The position numbers and the translations under genes are program-made. This document shows, one piece after another, positions 27,986-38,230 of a stretch of DNA of 64,000 nt. Source of the stretch: Bacteroidales bacterium (GTDB lineage: Bacteria; Bacteroidota; Bacteroidia; Bacteroidales; UBA932); NCBI GenBank assembly GCA_017399865.1, contig JAFQAT010000003.1, positions 1 through 64,000 of the forward strand, read 5' to 3'. How positions within the stretch are numbered: position 1 is the first letter of the stretch; each line of letters opens with the position of its first letter. The notes beneath the pieces are model-generated. The model made no database searches and was not told the origin of the DNA. It saw only the letters and a program-made list of their open reading frames with translations.

Positions 27986-28010
27986 TATACGGCTGATTAT
28001 CAGCCGTATA
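27986..28010 (+). repeat. Palindrome after susD2 with shared GCTGATTATCAGC core
   Basis: Twelve-base arms (TATACGGCTGAT, 27986-27997, and ATCAGCCGTATA, 27999-28010) flank one base. The core is identical to the palindrome behind malQ at 23124-23138, while the flanks differ but still pair. Confidence 0.55.
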
Positions 28011-28014
28011 CCGT

Positions 28015-28060
28015 AAAACGCCTGTGGCATTTGTCACAGGCGTTTTGTCGTAAAGTCTTG
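28015..28060 (+). terminator. Intrinsic terminator after susD2 (hairpin element copy 3)
   Basis: AAAACGCCTGTG (28015-28026) pairs with CACAGGCGTTTT (28035-28046) around an 8-nt loop, ending in a T-run and starting with an A-run, so it could work in both directions. The following GTCGTAAAGTCTTG is a diverged form of the tail seen at the other hairpin elements. Confidence 0.65.
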
Positions 28061-28135
28061 TAGGATACCGTGTTGGCTGATGTTGTGTTTCATCCGGAAA
28101 TTCCTGCAGTTCGTCATGCATATGCTACATTTTGG

Positions 28136-28159
28136 CTCTTATATTTAAAAATATAAGAG
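28136..28159 (+). promoter_or_regulatory. AT-rich palindrome upstream of the pullulanase gene
   Basis: CTCTTATATT (28136-28145) and AATATAAGAG (28150-28159) form a perfect 10-bp inverted repeat with a 4-bp centre. It ends 8 bp before the putative -7 box, a normal position for an operator. It is not followed by a U-run. Confidence 0.4.
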
Positions 28160-28167
28160 AAATTTCG

Positions 28168-28175
28168 TATATTCG
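28168..28175 (+). promoter_or_regulatory. -7 element of the periplasmic glycosidase operon
   Basis: TATATTCG differs from TAnnTTTG at one base, and it lies 40 bp upstream of the pullulanase ATG at 28216. It is the same TTCG variant as in front of the GPH transporter and the LytS gene. No clear -33 box. Confidence 0.4.
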
Positions 28176-28215
28176 TCAGATTTGTAAGCAAGCAAGTAAA
28201 AAACGTTATAAAGTT

Positions 28216-30168
28216 ATGAAGATATTTAAATCAATTCTGATGGGTACATTAGCCGCTGCCGCTCTGGTGTCATGCACGCGCGGAGGGGATCTTCCGGTGC
28301 CTGAGGCACAGCTTGAGGAGTGTGTATATCTTGGAGACAAGACAGAGTTTTCAGTCTGGGCTCCTGATGCGGAAGCCGCACAGCTGAGACTTTATCATTC
28401 CGCTTCCGACGAGTCTGCATTCAAGATCGTCAACATGAAGAAGTCAAAGGACGGCCTCTGGAAGGCTGTGGTAAAGGAAGATGTGAAGGGTGCGTTCTAT
28501 ACGTTCCAAGTGCAGAAGGACGGCAAGTGGCTCGAAGAGACTGCCGGTATCGCTGCCAAGGCTGTAGGTGTGAACGGAATGCGCGGGGCAGTGATCGACT
28601 GGGATGAGACAGATCCGGAAGGATGGGCGGATGACAAGAGCCCGAAGGTGAAGCCGTCGGACATCATCGTCTATGAGCTTCAGCACAGGGACTTCTCTGT
28701 TCATCAGACATCTGGAGTCAGCAACAAGGGAAAGTATCTTGCCCTCACAGAACAGGGAACAAAGAATCCTGACGGTCTTGCAACCGGCATCGACCACCTC
28801 AAGGAACTCGGCGTGACATATGTCCAGCTGCTTCCTTCGACAGACTTCGCGACGATCGACGAGACCCGTCTCGAGGACAACCAGTACAACTGGGGATACG
28901 AGCCTCTCAACTACAATGCGGTAGAGGGTTCGTTCTCAACCGATCCATACAATCCTGTGACCCGTATCAGGGAATTCAAGCAGATGGTCCAGGCACTCCA
29001 TAATGCCGGCATCAGGGTGATCCTGGACGTGGTCTACAACCATACCACAAATACAGCGAACACAGGTTTCGAGCGTACCATGCCGGGCTATTTCTACCGC
29101 ATGCGCGAGGACGGAACCTTCTTTGACGGCTCGGGATGCGGCAATGAGACCGCTTCGGAGCAGGCCATGTTCCGCAAGTACATGATCGAGTCCCTCGAGT
29201 GGTGGATGAAGGAATACCACATTGACGGTTTCCGTTTCGACCTTATGGCCATCCATGATATCGACACGATGAACGAGATCAGCGAGCGCCTCCATGCCAT
29301 CGATCCTGACGTCGTGATCTACGGCGAAGGATGGGCTGCCCAGGCTCCTGCATATCCTGCAGAGAAGATCGCCCTCAAAGCGAACACATACATGCTTGAC
29401 AAGGTCGGTGCATTCAGCGACAACATCCGTGACGCGGTACGCGGCCCTCTCGGATGCGAGAATGCGGGATTCATGGACGGTGTTGCAGGCAACAAGGAGA
29501 ATGTGGAGTTCGGTATTGCCGGCGGCGTAGAGCATCCGCAGGTAAGCGTGGAGCGATGGACAAACAATCCTCTCCAGCATGTGAGCTATGTGAGCTGCCA
29601 CGACGACCACTGCCTTCGCGACCGCCTCGAGGAAGCTACAAAGGCTTCCGAGCAGGAGCGCCTCAGGATGGTGAAGCTTGCTCAGACAGCGGTCTATACA
29701 TCACAGGGAATTCCTTTCATCTTCAACGGTGAGGAACTTTATCGCCACAAGCAGGGCGTGAAGAACAGCTACAACCAGCCTGACTCGATCAACGCCATCG
29801 ACTGGACATACAAGACGAAATACAACGACCTCGTGAAGTATTATTCCGAGCTCGCCGCCATCCGCCATGCCCACCCTGGCTTCTGTCTCGGCGACGCTGA
29901 CCTCGTACGTGAGAAGCTCCAGTTCATCGAGGTTGACGATCCATGCGTAGTCGCATTCCGCATCAGCGGTCTCGAGGGAATCGACTCTGCAAAGTCGCTG
30001 ACAGTTCTCCTTAACGGTTCGAAGAAGAATGTCAAGGTCGAGATTCCGCAGGGTAATTATACAGTCCTTGCAAAGGATGGTCAGGCAGACGCTGACGGTC
30101 TGGGAGCATTCTCGGGCAACATGATGTCAGCTCCTGCAACATCTGCAACGATTCTTGCTGAAATGTAG
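28216..30168 (+). CDS. pulA: Type I pullulanase lipoprotein (GH13_14)
   Basis: 650 residues from the ATG at 28216; the frame opens at 28132, but those residues precede a clean lipoprotein signal (C20 in LVSC). The residues after the cysteine are TRGG, not acidic, so it should face the periplasm. A CBM48-like domain (about 35-125) precedes the GH13 barrel. The type I pullulanase motif YNWGYEP is at 224-230; catalytic residues are D342 (GFRFDL), E371 (YGEGW) and D463 (CHDDH). It would remove alpha-1,6 branches from imported oligosaccharides. It is shorter than enzymes with extra N-terminal domains but complete. Confidence 0.93.
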   Translation: MKIFKSILMGTLAAAALVSCTRGGDLPVPEAQLEECVYLGDKTEFSVWAPDAEAAQLRLYHSASDESAFKIVNMKKSKDGLWKAVVKEDVKGAFYTFQVQKDGKWLEETAGIAAKAVGVNGMRGAVIDWDETDPEGWADDKSPKVKPSDIIVYELQHRDFSVHQTSGVSNKGKYLALTEQGTKNPDGLATGIDHLKELGVTYVQLLPSTDFATIDETRLEDNQYNWGYEPLNYNAVEGSFSTDPYNPVTRIREFKQMVQALHNAGIRVILDVVYNHTTNTANTGFERTMPGYFYRMREDGTFFDGSGCGNETASEQAMFRKYMIESLEWWMKEYHIDGFRFDLMAIHDIDTMNEISERLHAIDPDVVIYGEGWAAQAPAYPAEKIALKANTYMLDKVGAFSDNIRDAVRGPLGCENAGFMDGVAGNKENVEFGIAGGVEHPQVSVERWTNNPLQHVSYVSCHDDHCLRDRLEEATKASEQERLRMVKLAQTAVYTSQGIPFIFNGEELYRHKQGVKNSYNQPDSINAIDWTYKTKYNDLVKYYSELAAIRHAHPGFCLGDADLVREKLQFIEVDDPCVVAFRISGLEGIDSAKSLTVLLNGSKKNVKVEIPQGNYTVLAKDGQADADGLGAFSGNMMSAPATSATILAEM

Positions 30169-30174
30169 ATTGCC

Positions 30175-30246
30175 GCATTGGCCGAGGCTCGCCTCGCTAC
30201 GCAGAAGCATGGGGAAATGCTTCGCTCCGCGAGCCTCGGCCAATGC
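30175..30246 (+). repeat. Long hairpin with conserved core (family A, copy 1)
   Basis: Perfect 18-bp outer arms (30175-30192 and 30229-30246) enclose a 35-nt core (30193-30227) containing an inner GAAGCAT/ATGCTTC stem. In reverse complement the core matches the core at 35678-35712 at 32 of 35 positions, although the outer arms there are unrelated. It lies between pulA and the next glycosidase and could also act on the mRNA end. Confidence 0.7.
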
Positions 30247-30276
30247 CTGAAATGACAAATAATCAAAACAACAGAT

Positions 30277-31500
30277 ATGAAGAAAATACTTTTTGCAATC
30301 TGCGCTGCCCTCGTTGCGATGTCCTGTGCACAGACCCAGGTTCCCGAGCAGCAGCCTCTTGAAAATTCTGTGGTGTACGAGATGAATGTACGCCAGTACA
30401 CTCCTGAAGGCACATTCGCTGCCGCACAGCAGGAGCTTCCACGCCTTGCCGAGCTCGGCGTGGACATCGTATGGCTCATGCCTGTCTATCCTATCGGCGT
30501 CGAAGGCCGCAAGGGTACCCTTGGTTCATACTATGCGGTGAAGAACTACTGCGACATCAACCCTGAATTCGGAACCCTCGAGGACTTTGACAACTTCCTT
30601 GCAGAAGCCCACAGGCTTGGTCTTCGCGTGGTGCTCGACTGGGTGGCCAACCACACGTCTCCAGATGCTGTATGGGTGACAGGACAGGCCCCTGACTGGT
30701 ATGAGCGTGATGCCGAAGGAAACACGACATTTACTGCAGACTGGTCCGACACAGCCAACCTCAACTATGAGAACAAGGACGTATGGAAGGGAATGGCTGA
30801 TGCTATGCGTTTCTGGATGGAGCGCGGCATCGACGGCTTCCGCTGCGACATGGCGTGCGAAGTTCCCCTCGAGTTCTGGCAGGAGACCATCGCCGGCCTC
30901 CGTGCTGACTATCCGGGAATGTACATGCTTGCAGAAGGCGAAGAGCCTCTGCTCCACACTCTTTCCGACTTCAATGCATCATATTCATGGGAACTCCACC
31001 ATATGATGAATGCGATAGCCCGCGGCGAGCAGAATATCCCTGAGCTTCTCGCATACCTGGAGAAGGATCAGGCAAGACATCCGGAGGATGCATTCCGCCT
31101 CATGTTCACATCAAACCATGACGAGAACTCATGGGCAGGCACCGAGTTCGAGAGGATGGGCGATGCAGCAAAGGTGATGGCTGTCCTCACATTCACTCTT
31201 CCTAACGGTCAGCCTCTGATCTACACCGGCCAGGAGATGGGCTGGAACAAGAGGTTCGAGTTCTTCGAGAAGGATCCGGTACCGGCTTGGGAGAAGAACG
31301 AGTACTTCGACTTCTACAAGGAGCTCATCGCTATCCGTCATGCAAATCCTGCACTTGCTGCAGGCGAGATGGGAGGAGAATTCGAGGTCGTTTCAGCTGA
31401 AGACAGCGTCCTCGTTTTCACACGCACACTTCCTGAAAACAAGGTGACTGTAAAGGTTGAGCTCAAGGCTCCATGGTCTTACGAAATCACAGCAGAGTAA
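30277..31500 (+). CDS. Small GH13 alpha-glycosidase lipoprotein
   Basis: 407 residues, a compact GH13 barrel without added binding domains. C17 (AMSC) is the lipid site, followed by AQTQ, with no acidic signature, so periplasmic. Catalytic residues are D191 (GFRCDM), E220 (MLAEGEE) and D282 (SNHDEN). It lacks a recognisable subfamily motif; the enzyme could be an alpha-amylase, alpha-glucosidase or maltogenic type. It sits inside the run of starch-degrading lipoproteins, with SusA-like GH13 starting one base after its stop. Confidence 0.85.
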   Translation: MKKILFAICAALVAMSCAQTQVPEQQPLENSVVYEMNVRQYTPEGTFAAAQQELPRLAELGVDIVWLMPVYPIGVEGRKGTLGSYYAVKNYCDINPEFGTLEDFDNFLAEAHRLGLRVVLDWVANHTSPDAVWVTGQAPDWYERDAEGNTTFTADWSDTANLNYENKDVWKGMADAMRFWMERGIDGFRCDMACEVPLEFWQETIAGLRADYPGMYMLAEGEEPLLHTLSDFNASYSWELHHMMNAIARGEQNIPELLAYLEKDQARHPEDAFRLMFTSNHDENSWAGTEFERMGDAAKVMAVLTFTLPNGQPLIYTGQEMGWNKRFEFFEKDPVPAWEKNEYFDFYKELIAIRHANPALAAGEMGGEFEVVSAEDSVLVFTRTLPENKVTVKVELKAPWSYEITAE

Positions 31501-31501
31501 T

Positions 31502-33430
31502 ATGAAGAAAATACTTATAGCAATCGCTGCAGCGGCCCTCGCAGCATGCTCGGGCCCTGCATTCGATCCGGCATCCGTAGCTGACGCTTCAGCGGAGCAG
31601 GTGACGCGCGTGGAACCGCTCTCATGGTGGACAGGCATGAAGATGCCTCTCCAGCTCCTCGTACAGGGAGAAGGCATTTCCGGCTTTGATGTGGCCATCG
31701 AAGGCGGCAAGGGCGTTTCTGTAGAGAAGGTAAATAAGGCGGACAGCCCGAACTATCTTTTTGTGGACGTGAAGATCGCGCCAAACGCAAAGCCCGGCAC
31801 ATATTACATCGTGTTCTCGAAGGACGGCCAGTCTTTCAAGTATCCGTATGAGATAGCGGCACGTGAGGCAGGCTCCGCAGAACGAAGAAGCTTCACCACT
31901 GCGGACATGATCTACCTCATCATGCCTGACCGTTTCGCAAACGGCGACCCTTCGAACGACTCTGTGGATTCAATGAAGGAAAAGGTGAACCGCGACCTGC
32001 GTTTCGGCCGTCACGGCGGCGACATCCAAGGCATCATCGACCATCTCGACTACATCAGCGAGCTCGGCGCGACTGCGATCTGGTGCACCCCTCTTCTCGA
32101 GGACAACCTTCCAGCAGTGACATACCACGGATACGCATGTACTGACTACTACCATGTGGATCCGCGTTTCGGCGACAATGACCTTTTCAAGACATATGTA
32201 GAGAAGGCGCACGAGAAGGACCTCAAAATCATCATGGACATCGTCCCTAACCATGCCGGTTCTGGCCACTGGTGGATGGAAGACACTCCTTTCAAGGACT
32301 GGTATCATGTGTTCGACACATATACAGGATCGAACATCGTGTTCTCTACCAACATGGATCCTAACGCTTCGAAGCAGGACCTCTACATCCAGGAAAGCGG
32401 CTGGTTCGACACCACCATGGTGGATATGAACCTCGACAACCCGTACATGCTGAAGTATTTCCAGCAGTGGGCTATCTGGTGGATCGAGTGGGCTGACCTC
32501 GACGGATTCCGTGTGGATACATATCCGTATAACGAGAAGGATCCGATGTCGGAGTGGTGTGCTGCCGTCATGAACGAGTACCCGAACTTCAATATCGTAG
32601 GCGAGTGCTGGACAGCATCCATCCCTCAGCTTGCGTACTGGCAGGGCGGAAATGCGAACAAGGACGGATTTGATTCGCATCTTCCTTCGATCATGGACTT
32701 CCCGCTCCATGACGCCATGCGTGCAGGCCTCGTGGAGGACAATCCTGGCTGGGGCCAGGGTATCCTCAGGATCTATGACATCCTGTCACATGACTTCGTA
32801 TATCATGATCTTTCGAAGATGCTCATATTCCCCGGAAACCATGATACCGAGCGTATCGCAGACGCTCTGGGCAAGAATCCGAACCGCGTGAAGATCGCCA
32901 TGACCCTCATGGCCACAATGCGAGGCATACCTCAGATCTTTGCCGGCGACGAGATCATGATGGTGTCGGACAACCTCCAGTATCCTAGCGACCACGGAGG
33001 ACTCCGCGTGGACTTCCCGGGCGGATGGCCCGGCGACGAGACCGACCTGTTCACAGCGGAAGGACGTGCCGCACAGACCCATAATACCGACGGACTCAAG
33101 GTGCCTCAGGGCCAGGCTGCCGACCTTTTCGACTATGTGAGCCATCTCTTCCAGTGGAGAAAGACAAAGGATGTCATCCACAATGGAAAGACCCTCCATT
33201 TCATGACCCGTGACAACACCTACGGCTTCTTCCGCTATGACGATGATGACGTTGTCTTCGTCTATGTGAACAATTCGAACGAGCCGAAGAATGTTCCTTG
33301 GACATATTACAAGGAGATTTCAGAAGGCCTTGCAGGCGGCGTGAATGTGGTTACAGGCGAGCCTTGCGATGTTTCGGATGCGACTGTCGTCGGTCCTCAG
33401 TCAGTACTTGTTGTAGAATATAATCGTTAA
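31502..33430 (+). CDS. susA: SusA-like neopullulanase/cyclomaltodextrinase (GH13)
   Basis: 642 residues from the ATG at 31502, which starts one base after the preceding stop; the upstream open frame overlaps that gene and is not used. C16 (LAAC) with SGPAF after it fits a periplasmic lipoprotein. An N-terminal cyclomaltodextrinase-type beta domain (about 30-120) precedes the barrel opening IYLIMPDRFANGDP. Catalytic residues are D339 (GFRVDT), E368 (VGECW) and the Asp of GNHDTER. It hydrolyses alpha-1,4 links in cyclic and linear malto-oligosaccharides. Confidence 0.88.
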   Translation: MKKILIAIAAAALAACSGPAFDPASVADASAEQVTRVEPLSWWTGMKMPLQLLVQGEGISGFDVAIEGGKGVSVEKVNKADSPNYLFVDVKIAPNAKPGTYYIVFSKDGQSFKYPYEIAAREAGSAERRSFTTADMIYLIMPDRFANGDPSNDSVDSMKEKVNRDLRFGRHGGDIQGIIDHLDYISELGATAIWCTPLLEDNLPAVTYHGYACTDYYHVDPRFGDNDLFKTYVEKAHEKDLKIIMDIVPNHAGSGHWWMEDTPFKDWYHVFDTYTGSNIVFSTNMDPNASKQDLYIQESGWFDTTMVDMNLDNPYMLKYFQQWAIWWIEWADLDGFRVDTYPYNEKDPMSEWCAAVMNEYPNFNIVGECWTASIPQLAYWQGGNANKDGFDSHLPSIMDFPLHDAMRAGLVEDNPGWGQGILRIYDILSHDFVYHDLSKMLIFPGNHDTERIADALGKNPNRVKIAMTLMATMRGIPQIFAGDEIMMVSDNLQYPSDHGGLRVDFPGGWPGDETDLFTAEGRAAQTHNTDGLKVPQGQAADLFDYVSHLFQWRKTKDVIHNGKTLHFMTRDNTYGFFRYDDDDVVFVYVNNSNEPKNVPWTYYKEISEGLAGGVNVVTGEPCDVSDATVVGPQSVLVVEYNR

Positions 33431-35638
<2,208 letters not shown>

Positions 35639-35651
35639 TCCTCTGACAGAT

Positions 35652-35736
35652 AAACAGAAATCCCTCCGGATGCGGACGAGCGAAGCATTTACCTATGCTT
35701 CTGCGAAGCGAGCCGCATCCGGAGGGATTTCTGTTT
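35652..35736 (+). repeat. Long hairpin with conserved core (family A, copy 2), bidirectional terminator
   Basis: Perfect 24-bp arms (35652-35675 and 35713-35736) flank a 35-nt core (35678-35712) that is 32/35 identical, in reverse complement, to the core at 30193-30227. The arms share no sequence with that copy. The element lies between the convergent susB and DPP IV genes and would end transcription from both sides. Confidence 0.75.
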
Positions 35737-35752
35737 CTATATAAGGGGTTAC

Positions 35753-38167
35753 CTATCGTTTAGGAATGTCGACCGATTTTTCGCTCTGGCCCTTGAGGTG
35801 CTCGGAGAAGTAGTCGACCATGCGCCAGTAGAAATACTCGTTCATGTCGCCGAAGCTGTGCCTCTGCTGCGGCAGCATGAGCATGTCGAATCTTTTGCCG
35901 GCCCTGATCAGGGCATTCACTACGCGGGTCGTGTTGCCCGGATGGACATTGTCGTCGATGTCTCCATGGACAAGAAGAAGATGGCCCTTGAGGTTCTTCG
36001 CGATCTCCGGATTGGTGCCGATCTTATATACGAAGGTAGTGTCTCCCTTCTCGCTGACGGTCTCCTTTACGCCATGGTGGGTCTCGCTCCACCAGCGGTT
36101 GTAGATCGTGTTGTCATGGTTTCCTGCGCATGAAACGGCTACCTTGAAGAAGTCAGGATACTGGCAGATGGCAGCTGTACTCATGAATCCTCCGCCCGAA
36201 TGGCCGTGGATTCCGACCCTGTCGATGTCGATGAACGGATGGCGGTTCGCAAGCTGCTCGATCGCATACTTATGGTCGGCCAGAGGATAGTCCCTCATGT
36301 TGCCGTAACCGTAGTTGTGGTACCATTTCGACCTGCTCGGATGGCCTCCGCGCTGACCTACAGATATGACAATGAATCCTGCCTGAGCCAGACGGTCTGT
36401 ACGCACGCTCATGCGTGTGAACGGATAATATACTGCCTCTACCTGAGGACCAGGATATACATAGTCCACTATAGGATAGACCTTTGTCGAGTCGAAGTCA
36501 AAAGGCTTGTACATGACTCCGTAAAGGTCTGTTACGCCGTCAGCAGCCTTGACCTTGAAGAGTTCAGGGAATTTGTATCCGTTCGCGAACAGCTGTGAGA
36601 AATCGCTCTCCTGGATGTCCATGACCTTCTTTCCGGTGTTGTCCAGAAGCACGCACATAGGGACGGTGTTGATCCTCGAATAATTGTCGACCACGAACTT
36701 CGCGTCGTCATCGACCTCGACCTGATGGAAGAAGTCTCCCTTGGTGATCTGGGTAAGTCCGCTTCCGTCGAGGTTAGCCTTATAAAGATGCTCGTAATAC
36801 GGATTCTCGTCCGCATTCCTTCCGTTGGCTGTGAAATATACCGTGCGTGCCTTCTCGTCCACCTTCAGGATCTCCTCCACATGCCAAGGTCCCTTGGTTA
36901 TGCGGTTCTTGAGATTACCCTTGTCGTCGTAGAGGTACAGATGGGCCCAGCCGTCGCGCTCGCTCCAGTGGATAAGTTCCTTCCCGCCAGCGAGTGTTTT
37001 CAGAGGACGTGTCTCCTGATATGTGTTCATCCTTTCCTCGATCACAGGCACGATGCTGTCCTGGCCGACGGTGTATGAGCATATGTCGATGCGGTAAAGG
37101 TCACGGCTGCTGCGGGTCAGGAAGAACCTTCCGTCGTCTCCCTGCCATATTGTCGGCCTTTCCTCCATATCCCTCTGCTTCTGCTCGAGCGGACGTCTTT
37201 CCAGTCCGAGGGACTGGTCCTTGTATGCCGATGTCCTGATCTCCTTGCGGCTGTTGTCCTTCATGTCGAAGATGTACAGATGGTCTACAGGCGCTTCCTT
37301 CTCTCCAGGCATCTGGTACTTGTAGGTTTCGAGGGTAGGACGAGGGTTCGACATCACGTTCAGAACCCATAGGTCCTTGACTGCGCGCTCGTCGGTAAGG
37401 ACGGTGACGAAATATCTTGAGTCCGGCGACCACATTCCGTATACCGCGCGTCTCTTTCCGTTGCATAGGGTGTCGGTGTTCACTGTCTTGTAAGGCATTC
37501 CGTAACCGAAATCCTTTACTCCGTCGTCGGTGATCTGAGTCTCCACTATCGTGGAATCCTTCTCGTCCTTGCGCGCCTTCTGGTAGTCTTCGTAGCTCAT
37601 CCTGTAGAGGTTGAGGTCCTTTGCATAGACGACTGTCTTCCTGTCAGGGGAGATGGAACCCCAGCTGAGGCGCTTAGGATCCTTTTCCTTGTCCTTCAGA
37701 TGGGTCAGTGTTTGAGTAGGGTAATCATATGAGAAGTAGAAGACTTCCTTTTCCTTCTTTCCCTTCTCGTTCTTTACCTCTTTGGTGGAAGTCACTTCGA
37801 AAGTGAACGTCTTGCCGTCTTCCTTGGCCTTGAGGTTGCGGATAGGGAGGTGCCGTGCCTCAAACGGGTCCTTCACTGTTTCGGTAAGCTGTGCGGCAAG
37901 CTCGTCCCTGTCAAACAGAGGCGTCTTTGTCCTTTTCGCCGGGTCCACCACATACCACTGGGTTCCGTCGCTGGTCTTGTACTCGTACCAGAAGCAGTTT
38001 CCTTGCTGGAACCAGTGCGGGTCTACGGTCGTAGAGAAAAGCATTGTGTTCAATTTGGACTGGGTGAACTTCTCTGCCTGTAGGTATTCCGGCAGCCTGT
38101 CCTGTGCGTAAGCCGCTGCTGCACTGAAAGATGCAGCGGCAAGAATCATGATCAGAAATCTTTTCAT
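35753..38167 (-). CDS. S9B dipeptidyl peptidase IV-like serine peptidase
   Basis: 804 residues with a cleavable signal peptide (AAAAYAQ), so periplasmic or outer-membrane associated. An N-terminal eight-bladed beta-propeller (about 30-560) precedes the alpha/beta-hydrolase domain. The catalytic triad is S657 (GHSGGG), D739 (GDIDDNVHPG) and H770 (QQRHSFG). Such enzymes cleave X-Pro or similar dipeptides from peptide N-termini. Its nearest relevant context is the putative peptide locus at 51863-61987, but it is not adjacent to it. It diverges from uvrA; TAAATTTA (38196-38203) is a weak -7 candidate. Confidence 0.88.
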   Translation of the reverse strand: MKRFLIMILAAASFSAAAAYAQDRLPEYLQAEKFTQSKLNTMLFSTTVDPHWFQQGNCFWYEYKTSDGTQWYVVDPAKRTKTPLFDRDELAAQLTETVKDPFEARHLPIRNLKAKEDGKTFTFEVTSTKEVKNEKGKKEKEVFYFSYDYPTQTLTHLKDKEKDPKRLSWGSISPDRKTVVYAKDLNLYRMSYEDYQKARKDEKDSTIVETQITDDGVKDFGYGMPYKTVNTDTLCNGKRRAVYGMWSPDSRYFVTVLTDERAVKDLWVLNVMSNPRPTLETYKYQMPGEKEAPVDHLYIFDMKDNSRKEIRTSAYKDQSLGLERRPLEQKQRDMEERPTIWQGDDGRFFLTRSSRDLYRIDICSYTVGQDSIVPVIEERMNTYQETRPLKTLAGGKELIHWSERDGWAHLYLYDDKGNLKNRITKGPWHVEEILKVDEKARTVYFTANGRNADENPYYEHLYKANLDGSGLTQITKGDFFHQVEVDDDAKFVVDNYSRINTVPMCVLLDNTGKKVMDIQESDFSQLFANGYKFPELFKVKAADGVTDLYGVMYKPFDFDSTKVYPIVDYVYPGPQVEAVYYPFTRMSVRTDRLAQAGFIVISVGQRGGHPSRSKWYHNYGYGNMRDYPLADHKYAIEQLANRHPFIDIDRVGIHGHSGGGFMSTAAICQYPDFFKVAVSCAGNHDNTIYNRWWSETHHGVKETVSEKGDTTFVYKIGTNPEIAKNLKGHLLLVHGDIDDNVHPGNTTRVVNALIRAGKRFDMLMLPQQRHSFGDMNEYFYWRMVDYFSEHLKGQSEKSVDIPKR

Positions 38168-38215
38168 CGGTCTGTCCGTTAAATGTTATCGGTGATAAAT
38201 TTACGAATAATTTCA

Positions 38216-38223
38216 TATATTTG
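38216..38223 (+). promoter_or_regulatory. -7 element of uvrA
   Basis: TATATTTG is an exact TAnnTTTG box ending seven bases before the ATG at 38231, so the leader would be only a few bases. This position also rules out the upstream ATG at 38183 as the start. Confidence 0.55.
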
Positions 38224-38230
38224 TATTCTT

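Noticed and set aside
28132..28215. Longer start for the pullulanase
   Set aside because: The added residues precede a complete lipoprotein signal, and a candidate promoter box lies inside them.
31457..31501. Longer start for the SusA-like gene
   Set aside because: It overlaps the preceding gene and would place residues ahead of a clean lipoprotein signal peptide.
38183..38230. Longer uvrA start at the ATG at 38183
   Set aside because: An exact -7 promoter box (38216-38223) lies between this ATG and the one at 38231, and the added residues are not UvrA-like.
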